A DNA stretch of 34,076 bases from Bacteroidota bacterium (GTDB lineage: Bacteria > Bacteroidota > Ignavibacteria > SZUA-365), in assembly GCA_023432805.1 (NCBI GenBank), contig JAEYUG010000015.1, positions 1 through 34,076 on the forward strand, read 5' to 3'. The first letter of the stretch is position 1. The number at the start of each line of letters is the position of its first letter. Under the pieces are notes generated by a model. It was given only the letters and a program-made list of their open reading frames with translations, searched no databases and was not told the origin of the DNA. The translations under genes and the position numbers were made by a program. Positions 25,213-33,090 of this stretch are shown piece by piece.

Positions 25213-26706
25213 TTATTCGCCGGTGTGACAGGTGGTGCACTTCTCGGTGGTTTCCGCGCCGCCGACATCGACGGGGTGCCTGAAGGCGAGTCCTGCAATG
25301 TTGCTTTCCACCTTGCCGGGGGAACCCTGCGCAATGATCAGATGGCAGGTGTTGCAGTCGTTGGTCAGCACCTTGCCATCGTCGCTGACATGCTTCCCAT
25401 CGTGGCAGCGGAAGCAGCCGTCGTTGTACATGTGTCCGATGTTGTTCGGGTACTTTTTCCAGCTCACCTGCATTTCAGGGAAGAAATTCCGCTGGTAGAT
25501 GCGTGAGATCGCGGTGATCGCCTTCTCGACGTCGCCCGAGCGGGCGCGCAGTACCTCGGGTGCGTACTTGGCATACTGTGCACGCACCGCGGCGGGGATT
25601 TCAGCCAGGGCGCGCTCTTCGCTCACGTAGTCGCGCGTGAGCACCATCGAGGCGATGCTACGGATGTTCGGCAGCGTGTTCGGAATGCTCTGCGCGGCCA
25701 TGGCGTCGTTGACGGTGCGGAAGGGGGGATGGTAGATGTGTGAAGGACGGTTGTGGCAGTCGATGCAGTCCATCTTCCGTTTCTCACCCTTCGCCAGGTC
25801 GGCTTCGGTCGCGCTGCTTTCGGTGCTGCGGTAGATCGTCACCTTTCCGGTCGCAGCGTTGGTCGACTTGATGTAGGGGATGTCCTGCCGTTTGGAATCG
25901 ACGGCCACGTATTCGACGATGTTCGCGTCGTTCATGTGCCAATGGATGCCGTTGGTCGGGCCCAGTTCACTATGTCCCCCGCCGATCTTGAGCTGCAGCG
26001 TCATGGTCCACGGCTGCATGGCTGCCGTATCGAGCGGATAGTAGGTCTTGGCCATTTCCAGATTGCTCGAGAATTTCTGCGGCCAGTGGCAGTGCAGACA
26101 GGTCTCGCTTGCGGGACGCAGGTTGTGGATCGGGGTCTCGATCGGGCGGGAGTACTTGTCGAAGATCACCGAGTAGACCTGATAGGCTCCGGAGATCTTC
26201 GCCTTGACGAACCAGTCCGCCCCCGACCCGATGTGGCACTCCGCGCAGAGCACGCGTGCATGGGGTGAATGCTGGTAGGCCACGTACTCGGGTTTCATCA
26301 CCACGTGACACACCTTGCCGCAGAATTCGACGCTCTCGGAATACGTGTAGGCCTGGTAGGTGCCCGCCGCGGAGATGATGATCAGGAAGAACGTCCCCAC
26401 CATGAAGATCATGAACGCGAAGCGATGCGTGGGTTTGTTGAAGTCGATATTGAGGTACTTGCGTTCCTCGCCATGATGTTTGCGCAGGCGTCGCTTTTCG
26501 AACCATGCACCAAAGGGGATCAGCAGCAGTCCCGTGATCATGACCCCGGGCAGGATCATGTACGTGAAGATGCCCATGTAGGGAGATGTACTGGTACCGA
26601 TCAGCTCCATCAGGAAAAAGATGAGGATCGCGAAGAGGGTCACGAGCGCGAGTCCCGCGCCCACAAGGCTCAGGGGATTGTAGAAACTTCTCGGTAAGCG
26701 GGCCAT
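25213..26706 (-). CDS. Membrane-bound heptaheme cytochrome c, NapC/NrfH-related
   Basis: This 497-aa protein has three N-terminal membrane segments (about 12-36, 45-68 and 95-117) and a large extracytoplasmic heme domain. Covalent heme sites are CAECH 154-158, CLHCH 203-207, CIDCH 314-318, CFRCH 431-435, CNTCH 451-455 and CTTCH 490-494. There is also a CX3CH variant, CGKVCH, at 129-134, giving seven potential hemes. The region FCGKVCHVVMKPEYVAYQHSPHARV resembles the first heme region of NapC/NrfH-type quinol dehydrogenases. It probably takes electrons from menaquinol and passes them to an extracytoplasmic reductase that is not in this window. The start at 26706 precedes MARLPRSFYNPLSL; no Shine-Dalgarno is clear. 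A promoter-like pair sits at 26757-26785. Confidence 0.9.
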   Translation of the reverse strand: MARLPRSFYNPLSLVGAGLALVTLFAILIFFLMELIGTSTSPYMGIFTYMILPGVMITGLLLIPFGAWFEKRRLRKHHGEERKYLNIDFNKPTHRFAFMIFMVGTFFLIIISAAGTYQAYTYSESVEFCGKVCHVVMKPEYVAYQHSPHARVLCAECHIGSGADWFVKAKISGAYQVYSVIFDKYSRPIETPIHNLRPASETCLHCHWPQKFSSNLEMAKTYYPLDTAAMQPWTMTLQLKIGGGHSELGPTNGIHWHMNDANIVEYVAVDSKRQDIPYIKSTNAATGKVTIYRSTESSATEADLAKGEKRKMDCIDCHNRPSHIYHPPFRTVNDAMAAQSIPNTLPNIRSIASMVLTRDYVSEERALAEIPAAVRAQYAKYAPEVLRARSGDVEKAITAISRIYQRNFFPEMQVSWKKYPNNIGHMYNDGCFRCHDGKHVSDDGKVLTNDCNTCHLIIAQGSPGKVESNIAGLAFRHPVDVGGAETTEKCTTCHTGE

Positions 26707-26756
26707 GTCGACAGGATTAGGGGATGGGAGAAATGCGCGAGGGAATATCGGATTTC

Positions 26757-26785
26757 AAGGTAGGAAGCTCGTTTAATAAAATCAA
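26757..26785 (-). promoter_or_regulatory. Putative promoter of the heptaheme cytochrome, with FNR-like overlap
   Basis: On the minus strand TTGATT (26785-26780) is followed by a 17-bp spacer and TACCTTG from 26762, the same layout as the ettA promoter. The -35 is part of TTGATTTTATTAAA (26785-26772). That sequence matches the FNR/CRP half-site layout TTGAT-N4-ATCAA at 8 of 10 positions, so redox control is possible but unproven. Confidence 0.5.
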
Positions 26786-27100
26786 CTCCTGATATTTTTC
26801 GTGCGGATGTGTTGTGCGCATTTACCACGCACTGTTGCGAATCCTCACACCGTGGGACGCATTTTCCCACTGGAAACAGCGTCATGCCCCGCTTCCCGAA
26901 CGGGGGTACGGTTTTTGCAGGGTGGCTGGTGACGTTGCCCGTCGTTATCCAGTCGCTGTTCCCATCCTCATCCTCTCGTCATACGACCCGGCGTGACATG
27001 CCGGTTTTCCTGCACCCGCATCGAGGACGCGCTTCTTCGAGGCGATCGTCGTGATGTTCGAGGATGCGAGATCCTCCCTTCTCACTTGTGCAGGAGTACC
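26786..27100. other. Intergenic region between the cytochrome and the SBBP protein
   Basis: With the promoter above, this makes a 394-bp divergent region. It holds two small hairpins, GTGGG/CCCAC at about 26851-26870 and CCCCG/CGGGG at about 26887-26905, the latter followed by a TTTTT run near 26910. AGGAG at 27092-27096 serves the SBBP gene. Short frames here read as non-coding, and I find no convincing promoter for the plus-strand gene and no RNA family I recognise. Confidence 0.5.
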
Positions 27101-29839
27101 ATGATGCTGCGTACGATTTTTCCACGGCCGGTGGTTGCTGTGACGGCGATGCTGGTTTGTGCCTTTGCCGGCTTGCGCGCCGGTGCGGTAGGGACAACGG
27201 GGACGTCACCTTCGGAATCAGCGCCACCGCGTGCCGGTGCGTTCACGATGCAGACCGGGTTCATGCCCAATGTCGGTCAGTTCGGTGCGGCGGCAGATAC
27301 ACCGGGCGCGGAGCGGGTCTTGTACGCTGCGCACGCGGGTGCGCTGCGTGTGTACTGCACGCCGACGGGACTCAGTTACGTGCGCACGCGCATGATTCCG
27401 CGCTCCGAGCGCGTGTTGGAGGCGACGCTCGAGCCGGATGGCGACCTGCGTCATTCTGACGTGCGCGAGGGCTTCCGCGTGGATGTCGCGTTCGCGCAGG
27501 CTGATCCCCGCGCCGTGGTCGAGGCATACGGCCGGCGTGTTTCCTCCTTCAATTTTCTTGTGGGGTCCGAAGAGCGCACGGCGGTGCCGGAGTTCGATCA
27601 TGTCGTGTACCGGGGCGTGTATCCGGACATCGATGCTGTCGTGACGGTGAAGGGCACCGAGCTGCGCTATGCGTTCATCGTGCATCCGGGCGGGGATCCT
27701 TCTCGGATCGCGCTGCAGACGCGGGGGGCCGATGCGGTGACGCTGGATGTGCGCGGCGATTGCGTCTCCTCGACGAAGATTGGTGGTATTCGCGAGACTG
27801 CGCCGATCGCGTTTCAGCCGGCGGAGTCGGGCATGACGCTCGTGGCTGCGGCCTTCGAACTCGACGGCACGGTGCGTCGCATGCACGTGGCAGACTACGA
27901 CCGGTCGCGCACGCTGGTGATCGATCCCTGGGTGACGTACTTCGGCGGCAACGTCGACGACAAGAGCAATGCGATCGCGACCGACCAGCGCGGCAACATC
28001 ATTTTCACCGGCGAGATGCAGTCCTACGACTTCCCCACCACGCCCGGTTCATTTCAAGACACGCTGCGCGGCGGCATTGAAGCGTTCTTCGCGAAGTTCG
28101 ACGCCACGGGTGTGCGCCTGTACGCCACCTGCATCGGCGGCACGGGCAACGACTACGGCAATGCCGTGGCGATCGGCGCCAATGGTGAGGTCGTGATTAC
28201 GGGCACGACCGCGAGCACGAATTTTCCGATCTCGACCGGTGCGTTCCAGACGACCAAGAAGGCGGGAGAGGACATGTTTCTCGCCAAGTTCGACAGTCTC
28301 GGTGCGCGGGTATGGATCACCTACTACGGTGGCAGAGGCGATGACCGCGGACTCTCGGTGGTTGTCGACACCATGCGCAACATCGTGATCGGCGGACACA
28401 CGCTGAGCGACGACCTGGCCACGACGACCAATGCGTTCCAGAAGAAGTGGGGCGGCTGGGACGATGGCTTCGTCACGAAGTTCACAGCGGCAGGGCGTCG
28501 CATCTGGACGACCTACTACGGCGGCACACGCGGTGAACGCTTCACCGGTGTGGCAGTCGGCGAAAAGGACAACATTTACCTGACCGGCCGCACATGGAGT
28601 GCGGACTTCCCCATCTCGGCCAATGCGCTGCAGGATTCCCTTGCCGGCACGACGAACGACGAAGACGCCTTCGTTGTGAAGATGGACAGCAGCGGCCGCC
28701 GCATCTGGGCCACCTATCTCGGCGGCGGCAAGATCGAAGTCGCGAACGCGATCGCCGTCGACCGGAACAGGAATCTCACCATTGCCGGTCGCACCACGAG
28801 CACGAATCTTCCTGTTACACCCGGCGCACTGCAGTCGACACTGGCCGTCGGCACCGATGCCTTCATGGCCTCGCTCGACTCCGCCGGTGCGATGCGCTGG
28901 TGCACGTACTACGGCGGTGCCGCAACCGACGAGGCCTTCGGCGTCACGGCCGATACGACCGGCGCCGTGATCGCGGTGGGACTCACGCACAGCGCAAACC
29001 TCCCGATGGCTGGCGGACCCTACACGACGCAGGTCGGCGGTCAGGACATGTTCATCGTCAAGTTCGATTCGACGGGGACGCGGTCATGGTCCACCTACTT
29101 CGGTGGTTCGGGCGAAGACTACGCGACCTCGGTCACATCCTACCGCACGATCATCTACGTCAGCGGGCGCACGGCCAGTGACAACGTTCCCGTCTACAAT
29201 CCCCTGCACCAGAAGAAATTCGGCACCGACGCCCTCGTGGCGGCCTTCACGAACGCGGGCATCGTGCCCGTCGAGCTGGCGGCATTCACCGCGGTGTGGG
29301 ATGGGGGATCGGCGCGACTTGCGTGGTCGACGGAATCCGAAACATCGAATGCAGGATTCGAGATCGAGCGGAAGCCTGCTGACGGTGCCGGCGACTGGGC
29401 GTTCCGCGGATTCGTCGCGGGTCGTGGTACGACATCACAGCACTCGTCGTACGCGTTTCTCGATGAGGTGGAGTCCGGAATGCACGCCGTGCTGTATCGA
29501 CTGCGCCAGATCGATCATGACGGTGCGACATCCTATTCCCCAGTCGTGCTTCTCTCTCGCGTATCGCTCGTGCAGCGGCTCGAGATCACCGACGTGCATC
29601 CACATCCCGTGAGCGCGCAGGCGCGTCTTTCGTTTGTCACCGGCAGCGAGGGTGCGGCGGAAGTGACGCTGTTCGACGCGATGGGCCGTGCAGTGCGCGT
29701 GCTGCATGCATCTGCAGCACAGTCGGTGGGCTTCCACCGTGTGGAGTTCGGTACCGGGGATCTTCCCACGGGCATCTATCACGTCGTGGTGCGTCAGGGT
29801 GCGCAGCAGGCGACGAGGAGACTCGTGATCGCGCGGTAG
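27101..29839 (+). CDS. Secreted SBBP-repeat beta-propeller protein with T9SS sorting domain
   Basis: This 912-aa protein begins MMLRTIF after AGGAG (4 nt to the first ATG, 7 to the second) and a signal peptide (VVAVTAMLVCAFAGLRAGA). An N-terminal domain (about 50-275, from GFMPNVGQFGA to LVIDPW) is the one that usually precedes SBBP repeats. About seven SBBP repeats follow to about 720, each with a W.TY.GG...D......D..GNI...G.T.S.NFP...GA.Q pattern, consistent with a seven-bladed propeller. VPVELAAFTAVWDGGSARLAW opens a beta-sandwich spacer common in T9SS cargo. From about 827 a sorting domain reads VHPHPVSAQARLSF...LPTGIYHVVV. The role is unknown; such proteins are surface or secreted and may bind polymers. 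A strong hairpin follows the stop. Confidence 0.92.
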   Translation: MMLRTIFPRPVVAVTAMLVCAFAGLRAGAVGTTGTSPSESAPPRAGAFTMQTGFMPNVGQFGAAADTPGAERVLYAAHAGALRVYCTPTGLSYVRTRMIPRSERVLEATLEPDGDLRHSDVREGFRVDVAFAQADPRAVVEAYGRRVSSFNFLVGSEERTAVPEFDHVVYRGVYPDIDAVVTVKGTELRYAFIVHPGGDPSRIALQTRGADAVTLDVRGDCVSSTKIGGIRETAPIAFQPAESGMTLVAAAFELDGTVRRMHVADYDRSRTLVIDPWVTYFGGNVDDKSNAIATDQRGNIIFTGEMQSYDFPTTPGSFQDTLRGGIEAFFAKFDATGVRLYATCIGGTGNDYGNAVAIGANGEVVITGTTASTNFPISTGAFQTTKKAGEDMFLAKFDSLGARVWITYYGGRGDDRGLSVVVDTMRNIVIGGHTLSDDLATTTNAFQKKWGGWDDGFVTKFTAAGRRIWTTYYGGTRGERFTGVAVGEKDNIYLTGRTWSADFPISANALQDSLAGTTNDEDAFVVKMDSSGRRIWATYLGGGKIEVANAIAVDRNRNLTIAGRTTSTNLPVTPGALQSTLAVGTDAFMASLDSAGAMRWCTYYGGAATDEAFGVTADTTGAVIAVGLTHSANLPMAGGPYTTQVGGQDMFIVKFDSTGTRSWSTYFGGSGEDYATSVTSYRTIIYVSGRTASDNVPVYNPLHQKKFGTDALVAAFTNAGIVPVELAAFTAVWDGGSARLAWSTESETSNAGFEIERKPADGAGDWAFRGFVAGRGTTSQHSSYAFLDEVESGMHAVLYRLRQIDHDGATSYSPVVLLSRVSLVQRLEITDVHPHPVSAQARLSFVTGSEGAAEVTLFDAMGRAVRVLHASAAQSVGFHRVEFGTGDLPTGIYHVVVRQGAQQATRRLVIAR

Positions 29840-29865
29840 GTGCAGCCGCACGATTGCGACCACGA

Positions 29866-29895
29866 ACCGGCCGGGATGCGCGCATCCCGGCCGGT
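29866..29895 (+). terminator. 30-nt perfect palindrome after the SBBP gene
   Basis: ACCGGCCGGGATGCG at 29866-29880 is followed directly by its exact reverse complement at 29881-29895. This can fold into a 13-bp stem with a 4-nt loop, 26 nt after the stop. It lacks a T-tract but is a likely transcription end or mRNA-stabilising hairpin. Confidence 0.6.
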
Positions 29896-29907
29896 GTCGT
29901 TATGCCC

Positions 29908-29963
29908 GGGCGGACGGACGCCCTCGTCCGTCATTGTTGGGAGGACGGACGCCCTCGTCCGTC
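29908..29963. repeat. Two REP-like hairpin units
   Basis: Two units (29908-29932 and 29939-29963) carry the same GACGGACG/CGTCCGTC stem with CCCT loop as the pair at 3170-3221, about 26 kb away. They lie between the SBBP gene and the aroC stop. Confidence 0.85.
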
Positions 29964-29964
29964 A

Positions 29965-30012
29965 TTGACGGATGTTCAGTGGGTGCAGGGTGGACGGGGA
30001 CGTCCACCGACC
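29965..30012 (+). repeat. 48-bp repeat, left copy of an inverted pair flanking aro genes
   Basis: This sequence begins TTGACGGATGTTCAGTGGGT and ends with a GTGGACG/CGTCCAC hairpin (29990-30007) plus CGACC. Its reverse complement occurs at 32990-33037 with one mismatch, in the loop of the hairpin. It abuts the 3' end of aroC. Confidence 0.88.
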
Positions 30013-30023
30013 GTTCGGCGGGG

Positions 30024-31046
30024 TCAGCTCCGATCGAGACGCGCGGCGAGGTGGAGGTCTGCGAGCACGAGTGCGGCCATGGCCTCGACGACGGGAATGA
30101 CGCGCGGCACGATGCAGGGATCGTGGCGGCCGGCGCGTGCGAGGCTTCCGATGGTACTGACGGGTTTGACGGCACAGCGCAGGGTGATGCGCTCGCCGGT
30201 GGTGATTCCACCCTGGATGCCGTGTGCGCGCAGCTCCCATCCTGCATCGGTGACGGTGTCGTTGCTGTGGAACATGGCGCCGGTCAGCGCGGCGTCGGCG
30301 AAGGCGTCGCCGAGTGTCACGCCTGTCACGGCGCCGATGCTCATGAGCGCGGCGGTGAGCTCGCTCTTGGCCTTGCGGAAGACGGGCGCGCCGAGTCCCA
30401 CAGCCGCGCCGTCGATGCGCAGCTCGATGATGCCGCCGCGGGAATCGCCGTCGCGGGTGCAGGCGATGAGGTCTTCTTCGATGCGCGCGGCGACGGCGGG
30501 GTCGGGACAGCGCGTGGCGTGCGCATCCACCGTGGTGCGGTCGAGGGTGTCGGGCACGTCGAGGGCCGTGTGCGTGCCGATGGCGCGGGTGAAGGCGACG
30601 ATGCGCAGGCCGGTGGGAAGGATGCGCTCGGCGATGGCGCCTCCGATGACGCGGCCGAGGGTTTCCCGGCCTGAGGATCGTCCACCGCCACGGGGATCGC
30701 GCACGCCGTACTTGCGCTCCCATGCGAGGTCGGCGTGACCGGCCCGGGCCGGGAGGTTTTCATAGTCGTGACTGCGCTGGTCGGTGTTGCGCACGAGCAC
30801 GGCGATGGGGGTGCCGAGTGTGACGCCCTCGTAGACACCGCTGAGGATTTCGGGTTCATCGGCTTCCGCACGGGGACTGGCGATCGTGCTCTGGCCAGGC
30901 CGTCGCCGGGCGAGCGCGGCACGGATGTCGTCGAGTGCGAGGGGGATGCCGGCGGGACATCCATCCACCACTGCTCCGAGTGCGGCACCATGGGATTCGC
31001 CGAAGGTGGTGAGGGTGAGCAGATGACCGAAGGTATTTCCGGGCAT
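30024..31046 (-). CDS. aroC: Chorismate synthase
   Basis: This 340-aa enzyme makes chorismate from EPSP using reduced FMN. The family signature GESHGAALGAVVDGCPAGI is at about 16-34. RRRPGQ is at about 47-52, followed by the phosphate-binding PRAEADEPEILSGVYEGVTLGTPI. Later RDPRGGGRSSGRETLGRVIGGAIA and DSRGGIIE match the second and third conserved blocks. The C-terminal segment GIQGGITTGERI...VKPVSTI is also conserved. The length is near the usual 350-360. The start at 31046 is 3 bp after the stop of the upstream trifunctional aro gene, without a clear Shine-Dalgarno, so it is likely translationally coupled. Together the two genes cover four of the seven shikimate steps; aroF/G, aroB and aroA are not here. 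Confidence 0.96.
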   Translation of the reverse strand: MPGNTFGHLLTLTTFGESHGAALGAVVDGCPAGIPLALDDIRAALARRRPGQSTIASPRAEADEPEILSGVYEGVTLGTPIAVLVRNTDQRSHDYENLPARAGHADLAWERKYGVRDPRGGGRSSGRETLGRVIGGAIAERILPTGLRIVAFTRAIGTHTALDVPDTLDRTTVDAHATRCPDPAVAARIEEDLIACTRDGDSRGGIIELRIDGAAVGLGAPVFRKAKSELTAALMSIGAVTGVTLGDAFADAALTGAMFHSNDTVTDAGWELRAHGIQGGITTGERITLRCAVKPVSTIGSLARAGRHDPCIVPRVIPVVEAMAALVLADLHLAARLDRS

Positions 31047-31049
31047 GGG

Positions 31050-32927
31050 TCAGTCCGTTGCTGTGGCGGTCTGGGTGTTCGTGACGTCGTCGAGGTGCCA
31101 CTCGGCGCGTTGTGCCTCCGCCTGGGCTTCGAAGAAGATGCGGCCGGTCATGTAGACGTGTACGCTGGGCGGTGGCGGGGGACAGCCTGCATAGGCGAGG
31201 TCGAGCCACGCCTCGGTCTCGGGTGCACCGGTGCGTGAAGCGGGCGAGGCGGAAGCGTCGACGACGAGGCGCACCGTGCGCGGTGTGTCTGGGGTCCACC
31301 CCTCGCGCGCGCCCGTCGAGAAGACGGGCTGCCATCCTTCGGCGGCGCAGGCGCGTTCGATGGCCGGCAGCACGCCGCCGCGGCCGAAGACGGCGACGGG
31401 GCCGGGTGCGATGCCGCGCGCTGCGAGTGCGCGCAGCGATGCACGCATGCCGGCTTCGTCGGTGTCGGTCAGCGACCAGCCGCCGTTGCGGAAGGTCAGC
31501 GTGTTGCCGGCGTCGGCGTCGGTGCCGCGCGTGATGAAGGTCGACGGAAAGAGCTTGTTCTTGAGCGGTGCAGTGACCGAGAGTCCATGAAACCCGAGTT
31601 TCATCAGAAAATAGACCCCGTGCTCCTTTTCCTCGGGCGAGAGGGGGATCTTCAGGTAGCCGGTGCGTCCCCCGTCGCGCGCCAGGCTCGCCGCGCGGTG
31701 CCACACATCGCCCGCGCTGTGCTCGACCGGTCGCCCGATGATCGCGCACCAGCGCTCGGGGGCGGGTCCGACTGCCGTCGGCACGAACAATTCGAGCGGT
31801 GGCGGCAGTGTGCCCTCGGTCGCACAGCCCGGTCGCACGTAGTTCTGCTGATGCTGCCAGCGCAGACGCATGACGCGCGCCCAGTGCCATGCGCGTCCCT
31901 GCGGCAGGTAGCTGACGCGTCCCCCTTTGCGCAGATGCACGCGGCAGAACTCATGACCCACGCGCAGTTCCATCCACGATTTGACCACAGGCGCGTACTT
32001 GAGCACGATGTGCTCGCTCCACGCCGGCCAGCGTTCGGCCGCGCGCGCACCGGCTGCGAGCAGCGCGGAGAAGTCGTCGGGGTGCACGTCCCGCGGATGT
32101 GTGGAAAGGATGAGGAGGCGCGGCTCGATGCCTTCGAAATCAACCGCGTCGATGAAGCGGATGTCCACATCGAACGCGGTGGCACGCGCCCACGCACGGG
32201 GGAAGTCGTCTGCGGCCGCGGCAGTCGGGGTGGTGAGTGGGCCACCGCCGCTTGCGCTGCGCAGGGACGCAAGCACCGGCACGTCGTCGGGTACATGCGC
32301 GAGGCTGTCGGGACCGACGAGATCTGTACGCAATTCGATGCCCGCAAGTCCGCACATGCGCGCGTCGGCAACGCAGCGGGCGAGGTCGTCGGGTGCGGGA
32401 ACGAGCATCCACGTCGCACCGAGCGCACCATCACGCGCGGCCTCGTGCATCCATCCCACGCAATGGACGAGCCGTTCGGCCGCGGTGAGGGGAGTGCAGT
32501 CGCGCTCGAGGCGCAGGCGGATGTGTGCGAGACGGGCATAGCGGGATTCACGATCCCACCGCATCCAATCGACTTCCTTCTCGAAGGGGAGGTCGGGACG
32601 CAGCCGTTCGCGCCGGGCGAAGGCGACCTCCTCCCATCCGTCGCGGTCGATCCAAACCACGAGTGCGCCGGGTGGGACGGCGGTGATGCCGCCGCCGGTG
32701 GCGATGATCGTATCGGGACGCATGTGCACGAGCTCATCGAGCACCTCGCGTTCGGTGGCGCGGAAGCCGGGTTCGTCGTCGCGCACAAGGTCGGCGGCGC
32801 GGCGGCCCGTGCGCAGTTCAATGTCAGCGTCGAGATCGACGGGCGTGCGGGCGAGCAGTGGGGCCGCAGTTGCGGCGAGCGTGGTCTTGCCCACGCCCCG
32901 GTGCCCGATGAGAATGATGGGAGTCAT
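31050..32927 (-). CDS. Trifunctional shikimate kinase / 3-dehydroquinate dehydratase-like / shikimate dehydrogenase fusion
   Basis: One 625-aa frame carries three domains. Residues 1-165 are shikimate kinase: Walker A GHRGVGKT at 8-15, Asp31/Asp33, Arg56 in GFRATE, GGG 78-80, and the RPDL lid near 110. Residues about 170-380 resemble type I dehydroquinase: IELRTDL (Glu198, Arg200), Arg223, His277 in LSTHP, and Schiff-base Lys310. However, the Arg expected after the GxxS loop is Tyr340, and the usual PGQ is absent. Residues about 390-605 are shikimate dehydrogenase: IGRPVEHS, SVTAPLK (Lys456), GNTL (Asn475), DTD (Asp490), nucleotide loop FGRGGV. This is the order of the last three domains of fungal AROM. 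ATG 32927 precedes the kinase; the frame upstream to 33560 is repeats and antisense of the isochorismate synthase gene. aroC follows after 3 bp. Confidence 0.88.
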   Translation of the reverse strand: MTPIILIGHRGVGKTTLAATAAPLLARTPVDLDADIELRTGRRAADLVRDDEPGFRATEREVLDELVHMRPDTIIATGGGITAVPPGALVVWIDRDGWEEVAFARRERLRPDLPFEKEVDWMRWDRESRYARLAHIRLRLERDCTPLTAAERLVHCVGWMHEAARDGALGATWMLVPAPDDLARCVADARMCGLAGIELRTDLVGPDSLAHVPDDVPVLASLRSASGGGPLTTPTAAAADDFPRAWARATAFDVDIRFIDAVDFEGIEPRLLILSTHPRDVHPDDFSALLAAGARAAERWPAWSEHIVLKYAPVVKSWMELRVGHEFCRVHLRKGGRVSYLPQGRAWHWARVMRLRWQHQQNYVRPGCATEGTLPPPLELFVPTAVGPAPERWCAIIGRPVEHSAGDVWHRAASLARDGGRTGYLKIPLSPEEKEHGVYFLMKLGFHGLSVTAPLKNKLFPSTFITRGTDADAGNTLTFRNGGWSLTDTDEAGMRASLRALAARGIAPGPVAVFGRGGVLPAIERACAAEGWQPVFSTGAREGWTPDTPRTVRLVVDASASPASRTGAPETEAWLDLAYAGCPPPPPSVHVYMTGRIFFEAQAEAQRAEWHLDDVTNTQTATATD

Positions 32928-32951
32928 GGCAGCAGTGATCCTTATCCCACC

Positions 32952-32957
32952 AATGTA
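32952..32957 (-). promoter_or_regulatory. Possible -10 of the aro operon
   Basis: TACATTG on the minus strand (from 32957) fits the TAnnTT pattern seen elsewhere. It gives a leader of about 17 nt that holds AAGGA. No TTG lies at the expected -35 distance, so support is partial. Confidence 0.3.
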
Positions 32958-32989
32958 GCAAAAATCACCGGAGCGCCGACGCCGCCAAT

Positions 32990-33037
32990 GGTCGGTGGAC
33001 GTCCTCGTCCACCCTGCACCCACTGAACATCCGTCAA
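32990..33037 (-). repeat. 48-bp repeat, right copy of the inverted pair flanking aro genes
   Basis: This is the reverse complement of 29965-30012 with one mismatch. It includes a GTGGACG/CGTCCAC hairpin at 32995-33012. The pair brackets the aroC and trifunctional aro genes, about 3.0 kb apart. Confidence 0.88.
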
Positions 33038-33039
33038 GA

Positions 33040-33057
33040 GTGGACGAGGACGTCCAC
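33040..33057. repeat. REP-like hairpin, GTGGACG type
   Basis: GTGGACG, an AGGA loop and CGTCCAC form a perfect 7-bp stem. It lies 2 bp after the 48-bp repeat and 33 bp before the isochorismate synthase start, in the divergent intergenic region. Confidence 0.8.
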
Positions 33058-33090
33058 CCTCCTTTCAATGCGAATGTGTACTTTTGCAGC

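Noticed and set aside
26883..27054. Small gene in the 394-bp intergenic region
   Set aside because: The frames of 60-81 aa have no ribosome site and no plausible protein features.
33079..33086. Bacteroidota-type -7 element TACTTTTG before the isochorismate synthase
   Set aside because: It matches TAnnTTTG but no TTG or TTTG lies at a suitable upstream distance and it is only 4 nt from the ATG; it may be chance.
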